In this document: in pieces, positions 7,799 through 15,916 of the stretch
Layout: each line of letters starts with the position of its first letter
Numbering within the stretch: position 1 is the first letter of the stretch
DNA from: Moorella thermoacetica
Lineage (GTDB): Bacteria; Bacillota; DSM-521; Neomoorellales; Neomoorellaceae
Reading direction: 5' to 3'
Length of the DNA stretch: 64,000 nt
Assembly (NCBI RefSeq): GCF_001267405.1
Contig: NZ_CP012369.1
Location: forward strand, 83,501-147,500
Notes under the pieces: model-generated
Told to the model about the DNA's origin: nothing
Databases searched by the model: none
What the model saw: only the letters and a program-made list of their open reading frames with translations
Position numbers and translations under genes: made by a program

Positions 7799-8361
7799 AA
7801 CTGGTTGTCGCAGTTACCGGAGCCACCGGGGCTGTTTACGCCGTCAGACTCTTGGAAGCCTTGCGGGCGACGGGGAGCGAAGTCCACCTGGTATTAAGCC
7901 GCTGGGCCGGAGAGACCCTGCGCCTGGAGACGGATACTACAGTAGATACCCTGCGGGGCCTGGCTACTCGCTGCTACCAGGAGAATGACCTGGCAGCCCC
8001 GGTAGCCAGCGGTTCCTTCCAACACCAGGGGATGGTAGTTGTCCCCTGCAGCATGAAGACCCTGGCCGGTATTGCCCACGGTTATGCCGCCAACCTGATC
8101 ATGCGGGCGGCCGACGTCACCATCAAGGAGGGGCGCAAGCTGATCCTGGTACCTCGGGAAACGCCCTTAAGCCCCATTCATCTGGAAAATATGTTAACCT
8201 TGGCTCGCCTGGGAGTGGTGATCATGCCTCCCATGCCGGCCTTTTATTACCGGCCCCGAACCGTTGACGATGTGGTCAACCACCTGGTGGCCAGGATCCT
8301 GGACCATCTGGGCCTGGAGCAGGACCTGGTACCCCGCTGGGGCTCCCCCGGGGAGGATTAG
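7795..8361 (+). CDS. ubiX: UbiX-like flavin prenyltransferase
   Basis: UbiX attaches dimethylallyl phosphate to FMN and makes the prenylated flavin cofactor required by UbiD decarboxylases. The 188-residue product begins MKLVVAVTGATGAVYAVRLL and contains VVPCSMKTLAGIAHG and LVPRETPLSPIHLENM, all family signatures. It overlaps the previous gene by four bases and is followed 56 bases later by ubiD. In organisms using the futalosine menaquinone route the equivalent genes have been called mqnM (ubiX), mqnL (ubiD) and mqnP (ubiA). Confidence 0.94.
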   Translation: MKLVVAVTGATGAVYAVRLLEALRATGSEVHLVLSRWAGETLRLETDTTVDTLRGLATRCYQENDLAAPVASGSFQHQGMVVVPCSMKTLAGIAHGYAANLIMRAADVTIKEGRKLILVPRETPLSPIHLENMLTLARLGVVIMPPMPAFYYRPRTVDDVVNHLVARILDHLGLEQDLVPRWGSPGED

Positions 8362-8417
8362 GCCGGGAGGAAATACCCGCCCGGCGGCGAATTTATTCCC
8401 GGGAAAGGAGAAGGAAT

Positions 8418-9854
8418 TTGGCTCACCAGGATTTGCAGGCCTACCTGGCCTATCTAGAAGCCCACAAACTGTTGCATCGCGTTAAGGTAGAGGTCGACCC
8501 CATCTTTGAGATTGCGGCCATCAGCGACCGGGTGGTCAAACGGGGCGGCCCGGCCCTGCTCTTCGAGCGGGTAAAGGGTTCGACCCTGCCCGTGGCCACC
8601 AACCTCTTCGGCAGTATAGACTTGGTAAAGGCGGCCCTGGAAGTGACCGACCTGGAGGAACCGGCCCGGCGCCTCCGGGCCCTCCTGGAACTGCCGGCCG
8701 ATTCGGGTGGCTGGCTGGATAAGCTGCGCTTTCTGCCCCGCCTGGCAGAACTGGGCCGTTACCTCCCCCGCCGGGTAAAGGAGGCTCCCTGCCAGGAGGT
8801 CAGGGTAGAACCGCCATCTTTGGAGGAACTGCCGGTACTGCAACTCTGGCCGGGAGACGGCGGCCGTTTCCTTACCCTGCCCCTGGTCTTTACCCATGAC
8901 CCCCTGACCGGCCGCCGGAATGTAGGCATGTACCGAATGCAGGTGTTTGACGCGGTCACCACCGGCATGCACTGGCATATCCACAAGGACGGGGCCGAGC
9001 ACCTGCGCCGCAGCGGGGACCGCCTGGAAGTAGCTGTCGCCCTGGGAGCTGACCCGGCGGTGATCTACGCCGCCACTGCCCCCCTGCCTCCGGGCCTGGA
9101 CGAGATGCTCCTGGCCGGGTTTTTACGCCGGGAACCGGTGGAGATGGTACCGGCCCTGACGGTGAATATCGATGTCCCGGCCCGGGCGGAGATTATCCTC
9201 GAGGGTTATGTCGACCCTGGGGAAACCCGCCTAGAGGGCCCCTTCGGCGACCATACGGGTTATTACTCCCCGGCTGACAATTATCCCGTTTTTCACCTGA
9301 CCTGCCTGACCCGGCGCCGCCGGGCGGTTTACCCGGCTACGGTGGTGGGACCGCCGCCCATGGAGGACGCCTACCTGGGGAAAGTAACGGAACGCCTCTT
9401 CCTGCCTTTGATCCAGCTCCAGCTCCCGGAGGTGGTGGACATCAACTTCCCCCCCGCAGGGGTTTTCCATAACTGCGTCATTGTCGCCATCCGTAAAGCT
9501 TACCCCGGCCAGGCGCGCAAGGTCATGCATGCCCTCTGGGGGATGGGGCAGATGATGTTTACCAAGCTCATCATCGTAGTCGATGCCGATGTCAACGTCC
9601 ATGATCTTCAAGAGGTCGCCTGGCGCGTCCTGGGTAATATCGACCCCCGCCGGGATGCCGTTATAGTCGACGGGCCGGTGGATATCCTGGATCACGCCGC
9701 TCCCCGCAGGGGTTTCGGTAGCAAGATGGGACTGGATGCCACCCGGAAACTGCCGGAAGAAGGAGCCTCGCGTCCCTGGCCGGAGGAGGCCCGGGCTGCC
9801 CGGGAGGTCCTGGAACTCATCGACAGGAGGTGGCAGGAGTATGGTCTGGCGTAA
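8418..9854 (+). CDS. ubiD: UbiD-family decarboxylase
   Basis: This is a prenyl-FMN and metal-dependent aromatic or alpha,beta-unsaturated acid (de)carboxylase. The 478-residue product shows RNVGMYRMQVFD, GMHWHIHKDGA and the family signature LEGPFGDHTGYYSPADNYPV, and near its C-terminus a typical RRGFGSKMGLDATRK segment. TTG 8418 is the start, behind AAAGGAGAAGG. It overlaps ubiA by 14 bases. The linkage ubiX-ubiD-ubiA suggests decarboxylation of a prenylated naphthoate in menaquinone synthesis. An LpdD-like protein downstream suggests instead, or in addition, an aromatic-acid decarboxylase. Confidence 0.93.
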   Translation: MAHQDLQAYLAYLEAHKLLHRVKVEVDPIFEIAAISDRVVKRGGPALLFERVKGSTLPVATNLFGSIDLVKAALEVTDLEEPARRLRALLELPADSGGWLDKLRFLPRLAELGRYLPRRVKEAPCQEVRVEPPSLEELPVLQLWPGDGGRFLTLPLVFTHDPLTGRRNVGMYRMQVFDAVTTGMHWHIHKDGAEHLRRSGDRLEVAVALGADPAVIYAATAPLPPGLDEMLLAGFLRREPVEMVPALTVNIDVPARAEIILEGYVDPGETRLEGPFGDHTGYYSPADNYPVFHLTCLTRRRRAVYPATVVGPPPMEDAYLGKVTERLFLPLIQLQLPEVVDINFPPAGVFHNCVIVAIRKAYPGQARKVMHALWGMGQMMFTKLIIVVDADVNVHDLQEVAWRVLGNIDPRRDAVIVDGPVDILDHAAPRRGFGSKMGLDATRKLPEEGASRPWPEEARAAREVLELIDRRWQEYGLA

Positions 9855-10698
9855 AATCAGGATTTTTTTGGCCATGATTAAATTTGAACATACCATTTTC
9901 GCCCTCCCCTTTGCCTACCTGGGGGCCTTTATTGCTGCTGGCGGCCGCCCGACGGCGGCCCAGCTTGGATGGATAACCCTGGCCATGTTCGGGGCGCGCA
10001 CGGCGGCCATGTCCTTGAACCGGCTGATAGACCGCCATATTGACGCCCTCAATCCCCGCACCGCCGACCGCGCCCTGCCCCGGGGACTTATATCCGTAAC
10101 CGAAGTCTGGCTCTATACCATCCTGTCTTTCGGCCTGCTTTTTTTTGCCGCCACCCGCTTGAACTGGCTCTGTGTGGAGCTGATGCCCATAGCCGTCCTG
10201 GTCCTGGTCATCTACTCCTATACCAAGCGCTGGACCTGGGCCTGCCATTTCGCCCTGGGTCTGGCCGATGCCCTGGCGCCTGTGGGGGCCTGGGTGGCCA
10301 TCCGGGCGGCCATTGACCTGCCGGCCGTCATCCTGGGCCTGGGGATGGGGACCTGGGTGGCGGGTTTTGATATCATCTATGCCTGCCAGGATTATGATTT
10401 TGACCGCCGCTACGGTATTCATTCCATCCCGGCCCGTTTCGGTAAAGAACGGGCCCTGGTTATCGCCCGCTACCTGCACGCCTTTTCCATCGTCATGCTG
10501 GCCGGCGTGGGCTACCTTTTACACCTGGGCTGGCTGTACTTCCTGGGCGTCTTGCTGGCCGCAGTAATCCTGACCTATGAACATCGCCTGGTATCGCCGG
10601 AAGACCTGTCGCGCTTGAACCTGGCCTTCTTAAATATGAATGGTTATTTGAGCGTGCTGATGTTTGTCTTTACCCTGCTGGCCTTAACCCTTGAATAA
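9841..10698 (+). CDS. ubiA: UbiA-family prenyltransferase
   Basis: This membrane enzyme joins a polyprenyl chain to an aromatic acceptor. The 285-residue product (ATG 9841, after CAGGAGG) has about eight hydrophobic helices. It carries both aspartate-rich motifs, NRLIDRHIDALNPRTADRAL and CQDYDFDRRYGIHSIP, which bind the magnesium-diphosphate. It is translationally linked to ubiD by overlap. Together with ubiX and ubiD it probably forms the late menaquinone steps (mqnP-like). A 4-hydroxybenzoate acceptor, as in ubiquinone synthesis, is unlikely in an anaerobic Firmicute. Confidence 0.92.
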   Translation: MVWRKIRIFLAMIKFEHTIFALPFAYLGAFIAAGGRPTAAQLGWITLAMFGARTAAMSLNRLIDRHIDALNPRTADRALPRGLISVTEVWLYTILSFGLLFFAATRLNWLCVELMPIAVLVLVIYSYTKRWTWACHFALGLADALAPVGAWVAIRAAIDLPAVILGLGMGTWVAGFDIIYACQDYDFDRRYGIHSIPARFGKERALVIARYLHAFSIVMLAGVGYLLHLGWLYFLGVLLAAVILTYEHRLVSPEDLSRLNLAFLNMNGYLSVLMFVFTLLALTLE

Positions 10699-10736
10699 CA
10701 GCCGGGGATTGCTGACCCTATCCGGAGGTGTTGAAT

Positions 10737-11723
10737 ATGAAAATCAGGGGACTGGCCCTTCTTTTACTCCTACTCTTCCTGGTCCCTGTCGTATCTGGCT
10801 GCGGCAGCCCGGCTAGCAGCGGGAGCAGCCAGGAAGAGAGCCTGAAGCTGGGGTTAATCCCGGTGGAGGATAACTTCCCCTTTTTTGTCGCCGAGAAGGA
10901 AGGCCTCTTTACCAAAGCCGGCTTGAAGGTTGAACTGGTACCCTTTAATAGTGCCCGGGATCGCGATCTGGCCCTGCAGTCCGGGAGTATCGACGGCGAG
11001 GTGGCCGATATTGTCGCTACGGCCCTGCTACGTAAAGGCGGAACGCCGGTGAAGATCGTCTCCCTGACCATGGGGGCCACCCCGGCCGAGGGACGCTTCG
11101 CCCTCCTGGCCCGGCCCGGGGCCGATATCAGCTCCCCCGGCCAGCTCAAAGGCCGGACCGTCGGCATCTCGGAAAACACCATCATCGAGTATGTCGCTGA
11201 CGGCCTCCTGCGGGAAGGAGGGGTAGACCCCGGCTCCGTCCAGAAAGTCGCCGTACCCCAGATCCCGGAACGGCTCCAGCTCTTGCTGGGTGGTAAGTTG
11301 GACGCCGCCCTGCTGCCTGATCCCTTTGCTTCCCTGGCCGCCAGGAAAGGGGCCAGGGTGATCCTGGACGATACGAAAATTAACCGCAATCTCTCCCAGG
11401 TGGTACTTATCTTCCGGGAGGAAGCCATCAAACATAAGACACCGGCTATTAAGAAGCTACTCCAGGTATATGCCGGGGCCGCGAGCTTGATTGCCCGGAA
11501 CCCCTCCGCCTACCGGGAGCTATTTATTGAAAAGGCCAGGATACCGGCGGAACTCCGGGACACCTACCTGGCGCCCCAATACTCCCCGCCGCAACTGCCC
11601 CGGCAGGAGGAGGTCGCGGCGGTGATGGACTGGATGGTGGCCAAAAAACTCCTGGCCGCACCCTATAAATACGAAGAGCTGGTTGACCCGGATTTGGTTA
11701 ACCCCGGTGGGAACAACCGGTGA
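10737..11723 (+). CDS. ABC transporter substrate-binding lipoprotein (SsuA/THI5-like)
   Basis: This is an extracytoplasmic solute-binding protein. The 328-residue product starts with a lipoprotein signal (MKIRGLALLLLLLFLVPVVS ending in SGCG, lipid on the Cys at about residue 22), then a type-2 periplasmic-binding fold (LKLGLIPVEDNFPFFVAEKE, GLFTKAGLKVELVPF). Relatives bind sulfonates, pyrimidine precursors or aromatic acids. ATG 10737 lies eight bases after GGAGG. It is overlapped by the ATPase gene (GTGA). The neighbouring ubiX-ubiD-ubiA and LpdD-like genes hint at an aromatic substrate, which is inference. Confidence 0.85.
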   Translation: MKIRGLALLLLLLFLVPVVSGCGSPASSGSSQEESLKLGLIPVEDNFPFFVAEKEGLFTKAGLKVELVPFNSARDRDLALQSGSIDGEVADIVATALLRKGGTPVKIVSLTMGATPAEGRFALLARPGADISSPGQLKGRTVGISENTIIEYVADGLLREGGVDPGSVQKVAVPQIPERLQLLLGGKLDAALLPDPFASLAARKGARVILDDTKINRNLSQVVLIFREEAIKHKTPAIKKLLQVYAGAASLIARNPSAYRELFIEKARIPAELRDTYLAPQYSPPQLPRQEEVAAVMDWMVAKKLLAAPYKYEELVDPDLVNPGGNNR

Positions 11724-12460
11724 TCCGGGTTACCGGCGTTTCCTATACTTATATAAACAACGGCGCGAGGGTATCGGCCCTGGAGGATATTAACCTCACC
11801 ATACCTGCCGGGCAGGCCTGCGTTCTGATAGGGCCCTCGGGCTGCGGCAAAACAACCCTGTTGTACCTGCTGGCCGGGTTATTAAAACCCACCCGGGGGG
11901 AGATCCGGATTAACGGCGCCAGGGTGACCCGGCCGCGCCGGCAGACGGCCATTATCCTCCAGGATTACGGCCTCCTGCCCTGGAAAACAGTCTGGAAAAA
12001 CGCCGCCCTGGGCCTGGCCCTGCGGGGCTGCTCCCGGCAGCGACAGCAAGAGATCCTTGAACCCCTTCTGGCTGCCCTAGGCCTGTCCGGCCTGGAGAAG
12101 CGCTACCCGGCCCAGTTGAGCGGCGGCCAGAAGCAGCGAGTAGCCATCGCCCGGGCCCTCTCCCTGGAACCTGATACCCTTCTGATGGACGAACCCTTTT
12201 CGGCCCTCGACGCCCTGACCCGGGAGGGCCTGCAGCAGACCCTGGTGGATATACGCCGGCAGCGATGTCTAACGACGGTCCTGGTTACCCATAACATCGA
12301 AGAGGCCGTCTTCCTGGGGCAGCAGATTGTAGTCCTGACGGCCGCCCCGGGGCGCCTCAAGGCCGTCCTGGAGAACCCGGAAGCAGGAACCCCGGACTAC
12401 CGCTTTTCCGAAACCTTCCACCGTAACTGCTCCCGGGTGCGCCAGCTTCTCCAAAAATAG
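11720..12460 (+). CDS. ABC transporter ATPase (SsuB/TauB-like)
   Basis: The 246-residue ATPase drives the importer. Walker A is [16 protein letters not shown], the signature is [15 protein letters not shown], and Walker B is [18 protein letters not shown], with the H-loop in [12 protein letters not shown]. The Q-loop region [16 protein letters not shown] is typical of nitrate, sulfonate and taurine importers. GTG 11720 overlaps the substrate-binding gene. A 312-base gap separates it from the permease, which is unusual within such an operon. Confidence 0.92.
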   Translation: MIRVTGVSYTYINNGARVSALEDINLTIPAGQACVLIGPSGCGKTTLLYLLAGLLKPTRGEIRINGARVTRPRRQTAIILQDYGLLPWKTVWKNAALGLALRGCSRQRQQEILEPLLAALGLSGLEKRYPAQLSGGQKQRVAIARALSLEPDTLLMDEPFSALDALTREGLQQTLVDIRRQRCLTTVLVTHNIEEAVFLGQQIVVLTAAPGRLKAVLENPEAGTPDYRFSETFHRNCSRVRQLLQK

Positions 12461-12772
12461 GCTTCTGGTAAAAAGGGATGCAGATGCCATTCAGTTTCGG
12501 AGCCGGCGGGTGCAGCTCCGGGCTCCGGGTGCTTAAGCGAACAAACTTGGCGCTCAGTTGCTTAAGCGGCGGTGGTGGCTTGGGGCGTGATACTTCTCGT
12601 TTCTGAAACCACGTTACCATCCCTATCCCGTTCACCACCGCCGCGCCGCGGCCTGGCGCAAAGCTTGCGTCTCGAACCGAGTCGCCCTCCGCCTGTACCC
12701 GCCAGCCCTTGCCTCAACCTACATTTTCATTGTTCGCTGGCGGAGACATTAGCCCCCATGAGGAGGGCTTTT
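12461..12772 (+). repeat. Gap inside an ABC operon with a 12-bp inverted repeat
   Basis: No credible gene is present. A perfect 12-base inverted repeat, GCGGCGGTGGTG (12566-12577) and CACCACCGCCGC (12633-12644), encloses 55 bases. Two CTTAAGCG copies (12532 region and 12561 region) lie on its left side. The permease frame stays open through the right half, but without a ribosome-binding site or membrane-like composition. The region may be an inserted repeat or small mobile remnant. Confidence 0.4.
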
Positions 12773-13519
12773 GTGGATATGCCTTTTAAACACAAAATAG
12801 TCGCCTACCTGGGATCCATTCTCTTTTTGTTTGGCTGCTGGTGGCTGCTGGCCCGGGGAATCAACAACCCCGGTTTGCCGGAGCCCCGGCTGGCCTTGCA
12901 GGGGCTGGCCCGTTTCTGGCCTGAACTCGCCCGGCATCTTTATTTCAGTGTTTATCGGGTGGTGGTCAGCCTGGCCCTGGCCCTGCTCCTGGCGGTGCCC
13001 CTGGGTCTCTGGGCCGGCCGTAACCGGGCTGTTGACTCCTTTCTGGCCCCCATGGTTTACCTCCTCTACCCTGTTCCCAAGGTGGCTTTACTGCCGGTGG
13101 CCATGGTCCTTTTGGGCATCGGGGACGGGGCCAAGATGCTCATTATTTTCCTGGTAATCTTCAACCAGATCCTGATAACCACCCGGGATGCGGCCCGTAA
13201 GATCCCGGACCAGCTGTTGCTCTCCGTCGCCTCCCTGGGAGCCGGCAAAGCCAGCCTGTTCCGCTAGGTAATCCTGCCGGCCTGCCTGCCGGATATTATT
13301 ACGGCCAGCCGCGTTTCCCTGGGCAGCGCCATTTCCGTCCTTTTTTTGAGCGAGACCATAGCCGGTAATAGCGGCCTGGGGTACTTCATCCTGGACGGCC
13401 TTTTCCGGGCCGACTACGGGGCCATGTTCGCCGGCATCCTGACCATGGCCGGTATGGGCCTGGTATTATATATCCTGCTGCATCTATTTGAATACCTCCT
13501 CTGCCCGTGGGAACGGTAG
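12773..13519 (+). pseudogene. ABC transporter permease interrupted by an in-frame TAG
   Basis: The membrane component of the 10.7-12.5 kb importer. Codons from GTG 12773 (six bases after AGGAGG) read as an SsuC/TauC-type permease with helices near residues 10-26, 63-85 and 100-140. The reading ends at TAG 13265-13267, immediately after the EAA-loop segment LGAGKASLFR. The same frame resumes with VILPACLPDIITASRVSLGS and three further hydrophobic stretches to TAG 13517-13519. The full length would be 248 codons, normal for the family. No other frame damage is visible, so this is a single nonsense change, a sequencing error, or a readthrough case. Confidence 0.8.
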
Positions 13520-13677
13520 CAGCCGGTACGATTCTGGCAGCCTCCTGTGGTTGCACGAGGCTATACTGGCGTGGGCAAGAAAACTCTCCGGGCGGATATT
13601 TACTGAAGTAAGCAGCTTGGTCTGGGCGCGAAGCGCCTGGTGAAAGGATAAACCTAACAAGAAAGGGGTGATAGGTG

Positions 13678-14100
13678 ATGCGGGGTATAAACTGCATAGC
13701 CGGCAGGGGACGCTACCGGGTATCTTGCCGGGTCTTTGTCACCGGCGAGGGCCTTATCGCCCACCTGCTGGGGGGCGAAAAACCCCATGTGGGGGCAGTG
13801 GCCCTGGGGATACCGCGCCCGAGTCTGCGGGGAGAGGGTGCGAGCGCCACTACATCGGTATTGACCCTGACGGGCCATAAGGATGACGAGGTGGCCCGGC
13901 CGGCTGCTACCACCCTGGCGGCAGCCTGTCAGGCCCCGGTGGTAGTCGTCGCGGGCATTCACCTGGACGGGGCCACGCCGGGGGAACTGGTACAGCTCCA
14001 GGAGAATGCCCGCCGGGCTGTGGCAGGGGTCCTTAAGTATCTGAAAGGGGTACGTCGAACCCCAGGGCCCTCAGGGTCCGGGCATCAGCCACCCCGGTAG
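13678..14100 (+). CDS. LpdD-like prenyl-FMN chaperone-domain protein
   Basis: About 140 residues. I recognise the LpdD pattern of small proteins that accompany UbiD-type decarboxylases: HLLGGEKPHVGAVALGIPRP, then TSVLTLTGHKDDEVARPAA, and VVVVAGIHLDGATPGELVQL. Some family members are thought to help load prenyl-FMN. ATG 13678 has AAAGGGGTG seven bases upstream. The last 20 or so codons overlap the 3' end of the opposing L,D-transpeptidase gene by 68 bases. The location downstream of ubiX, ubiD and the importer supports a shared role. Family assignment is from motif memory. Confidence 0.65.
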   Translation: MRGINCIAGRGRYRVSCRVFVTGEGLIAHLLGGEKPHVGAVALGIPRPSLRGEGASATTSVLTLTGHKDDEVARPAATTLAAACQAPVVVVAGIHLDGATPGELVQLQENARRAVAGVLKYLKGVRRTPGPSGSGHQPPR

Positions 14101-14971
14101 CCGTGAGCCCGTGGTAGAGCTGGAACTCCTTGACGGCCAGCTCGGTCATCAGGCCGTAGTCGCCATCAGTGGGCCCGAAAAGGTAAAAACCCTTTTCCCG
14201 TAGGCGGGCCTGCAGGGTGATGACCTCCGGGGAGCCCTGGCCGGGTTTCAGGGGACCGGTGGGCATGATATAGGGCCCTTTAACTACTACCGGGGTTCCC
14301 ACCGGGATCCAGGGGTAGATGGTCTCGATATCCTCGTTGAACATGCGGAAACAGCCCGCCGAGGCCGCCCAGCCGATGGACCAGGGCCGGTTGGTGCCGT
14401 GGATGCCGTAGTTGCCCCAGGGGACATTGAGGCCCATCCAACGGGTGCCAAAGGCACCCCCGGACTCATAAGCCTTGTCGACGATTTTCCACTCGCCGAC
14501 GGGCGAGGGGCTGGTGTATTTGCCTATTGCCACGGGGTATTTTTGAAAGACCCGGCCATCCACCAGAATTGTCAGTACCAGGCGTTCGGTATCGATGACA
14601 ATCTTCAAGTTTTTCCCGGGAGGTGGGCCGGCCGGGGCCTGGTGGGCGACTGCGATACCCCGGGCTAGTTCCTTCCAGGTAGCCGGCCCGACCCGGCCCA
14701 GGGGGGTTAAATGGTGTTCCCGTTGAAAGTTAATTACGGCCCGCTGGGTGGTTTTATTATAAATACCGTTCAGGGGACCGAAGTAATAACCCATCTGGGC
14801 CAGGCGCAGCTGGAGATCACTGACGTCCAGGCCCGTAAGGGGGGGCTCGGTTAACTCCAGGACCCGGGAATCAGTATCGTTACAGGGGCAGGGCCCATGG
14901 GCTAGGGCAGGGTTCATAAAGAGGCAAAAAAAGGCCAGGAAAACCAGGATGCGACAGTACCCGTGAACCAT
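14033..14971 (-). CDS. L,D-transpeptidase (YkuD) with peptidoglycan-binding domains
   Basis: This exported enzyme forms 3-3 or lipoprotein cross-links in peptidoglycan. From ATG 14971, preceded by GGGAGGAAAGG, it has a signal peptide (MVHGYCRILVFLAFFCLFMN, cleavage near ALAHG). A peptidoglycan-binding repeat follows (LQLRLAQMGYYFGPLNGIYN). Next is a YkuD domain with the active-site pattern IHGTNRP ending in SAGCFRM (catalytic Cys), and then a second peptidoglycan-binding repeat (LQARLREKGFYLFGPTDGDY). A longer in-frame start at 15031 is less likely. The domain order is that of Bacillus-type spore or cell-wall L,D-transpeptidases. The 3' end converges on and overlaps the LpdD-like gene. Confidence 0.9.
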   Translation of the reverse strand: MVHGYCRILVFLAFFCLFMNPALAHGPCPCNDTDSRVLELTEPPLTGLDVSDLQLRLAQMGYYFGPLNGIYNKTTQRAVINFQREHHLTPLGRVGPATWKELARGIAVAHQAPAGPPPGKNLKIVIDTERLVLTILVDGRVFQKYPVAIGKYTSPSPVGEWKIVDKAYESGGAFGTRWMGLNVPWGNYGIHGTNRPWSIGWAASAGCFRMFNEDIETIYPWIPVGTPVVVKGPYIMPTGPLKPGQGSPEVITLQARLREKGFYLFGPTDGDYGLMTELAVKEFQLYHGLTATGVADARTLRALGFDVPLSDT

Positions 14972-15097
14972 AGTCCTTTCCTCCCAGTAAAATACCTCCA
15001 GAATAGTATGCGCCGGGAGGGGGATATTCATGTTTAGATACCCCCGGTCGGCGGGAACATTAAGGGGGAAAGAAATTTTGCTGGCAGGGATGCATCC

Positions 15098-15529
15098 ATG
15101 TGGTTGGCCCTCTTAATCGCCCTGGTATCCGGTATTGCCATGGCCTTCCAGGGTTCTTTGAATTCTGCCCTGGCCAAAATCACCGGCCTGCTCCAGGCTA
15201 CCCTGGTCGTCCACCTTACTGCCACCCTGGCAGTGGGAGTCCTCCTTTTCTTCCCTTTGAGCGACGGCCACCTGGGCCGGATCTGGCAGTGCCCCTGGTA
15301 TCTCTGGCTGGGTGGCCTGATTGGCGTAGTTATTACCTATGGGGTGGTGGCCAGCATTCCCAGGGTGGGTGTGGCCCTGGCTACTACAGCCATCATCGTG
15401 GGCCAGGTGACGACGGCTCTCATCATAGACCACCTCGGTCTCTTTGGCCTGGATAAAATCCCCTTTACCTGGTGGAAGGCTGCCGGCCTGATCCTTCTGG
15501 CCACCGGCGCCCGCCTGATGTTAAATTAG
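15098..15529 (+). CDS. DMT-family membrane protein (YdcZ/DUF606 type)
   Basis: A 143-residue protein with four or five hydrophobic helices and the DUF606 pattern: an N-terminal helix with GIAMAFQGSLNSALAK, a central WYLWLGGLIGVVITYGVVAS, and ATTAIIVGQVTTALIIDHLG. It is half the size of a full drug/metabolite transporter and probably works as a dimer. Substrate unknown. It is divergent from the L,D-transpeptidase gene and followed by the tRNA pair. Confidence 0.8.
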   Translation: MWLALLIALVSGIAMAFQGSLNSALAKITGLLQATLVVHLTATLAVGVLLFFPLSDGHLGRIWQCPWYLWLGGLIGVVITYGVVASIPRVGVALATTAIIVGQVTTALIIDHLGLFGLDKIPFTWWKAAGLILLATGARLMLN

Positions 15530-15555
15530 GACAACCAGAGGGGTTGATTTTACCC

Positions 15556-15584
15556 TTGACAACCGGGCGCGATTCAGGCATAAT
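15556..15584 (+). promoter_or_regulatory. Promoter of the tRNA-Met/tRNA-Glu pair
   Basis: TTGACA (15556-15561) and CATAAT (15579-15584) have an ideal 17-base spacer. Transcription would start about five bases before the mature tRNA-Met. Confidence 0.8.
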
Positions 15585-15595
15585 AACATATGCGT

Positions 15596-15672
15596 GGCGG
15601 TGTAGCTCAGTTGGTTAGAGCATGCGGTTCATACCCGCAGTGTCGTAGGTTCGAATCCTACCACCGCTACCA
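15596..15672 (+). tRNA. tRNA-Met (CAT), elongator type
   Basis: A complete cloverleaf of 77 bases with encoded CCA. The acceptor pairs GGCGGTG with CACCGCT, the anticodon arm is GCGGTT-CAT-ACCCGC, and the T arm is GTAGG-TTCGAAT-CCTAC. The paired first base (G1-U72) excludes the initiator form. The sequence resembles the Bacillus elongator tRNA-Met rather than the lysidine-modified tRNA-Ile, although that alternative has the same CAT anticodon. It is eight bases before tRNA-Glu. Confidence 0.95.
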
Positions 15673-15680
15673 TGTCCCAT

Positions 15681-15755
15681 GGCCCGTTGGTCAAGAGGTT
15701 AAGACACGAGCCTTTCACGCTCGTAACGGGGGTTCGATTCCCCCACGGGTCACCA
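15681..15755 (+). tRNA. tRNA-Glu (TTC)
   Basis: A 75-base tRNA with encoded CCA. The acceptor pairs GGCCCGT with ACGGGTC, and the anticodon arm is ACGAGCC-TTTC-ACGCTCGT with anticodon TTC. It shares the promoter upstream of tRNA-Met and is followed directly by a terminator. Confidence 0.96.
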
Positions 15756-15760
15756 CTCAA

Positions 15761-15787
15761 CCACCCTGACAGCAGGGTGGTTTTTTA
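15761..15787 (+). terminator. Terminator of the tRNA operon
   Basis: CCACCCTG/CAGGGTGG stem with loop ACAG, followed by six T residues. It starts five bases after tRNA-Glu. Confidence 0.9.
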
Positions 15788-15815
15788 TTTTCCGGTAGGG
15801 GGGTGACCCTGTTTC

Positions 15816-15884
15816 TTTGTCGAAAAATTGTCCTTTACCATTCCCTTGAGCTGACAATATTTTTAGCAAAATATGGCTTATAAT
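15816..15884 (+). promoter_or_regulatory. spoIIE promoter with Spo0A box
   Basis: TTTGTCGAAAAA (15816-15827) contains a perfect 0A-box core TGTCGAA. Downstream, CTGACA (15851-15856) and TATAAT (15879-15884) are separated by 22 bases. Spo0A-activated sigma-A promoters such as Bacillus spoIIE and spoIIG have just this long 21-22 base spacing, so the arrangement matches a Spo0A-dependent promoter. Confidence 0.75.
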
Positions 15885-15916
15885 ATTGCCAGGTAATGGT
15901 AAAGGCGGTGGTTTTC

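Noticed and set aside
10737..11723. Substrate-binding protein as MqnA or MqnD of the futalosine route
   Set aside because: It has a lipoprotein signal and is followed by an ABC ATPase and permease, so it is a transport protein, not a cytoplasmic menaquinone enzyme.
13265..13267. TAG read as pyrrolysine
   Set aside because: No pyl genes or supporting RNA element are visible in the window, and ABC permeases are not pyrrolysine proteins. Kept as a nonsense change.
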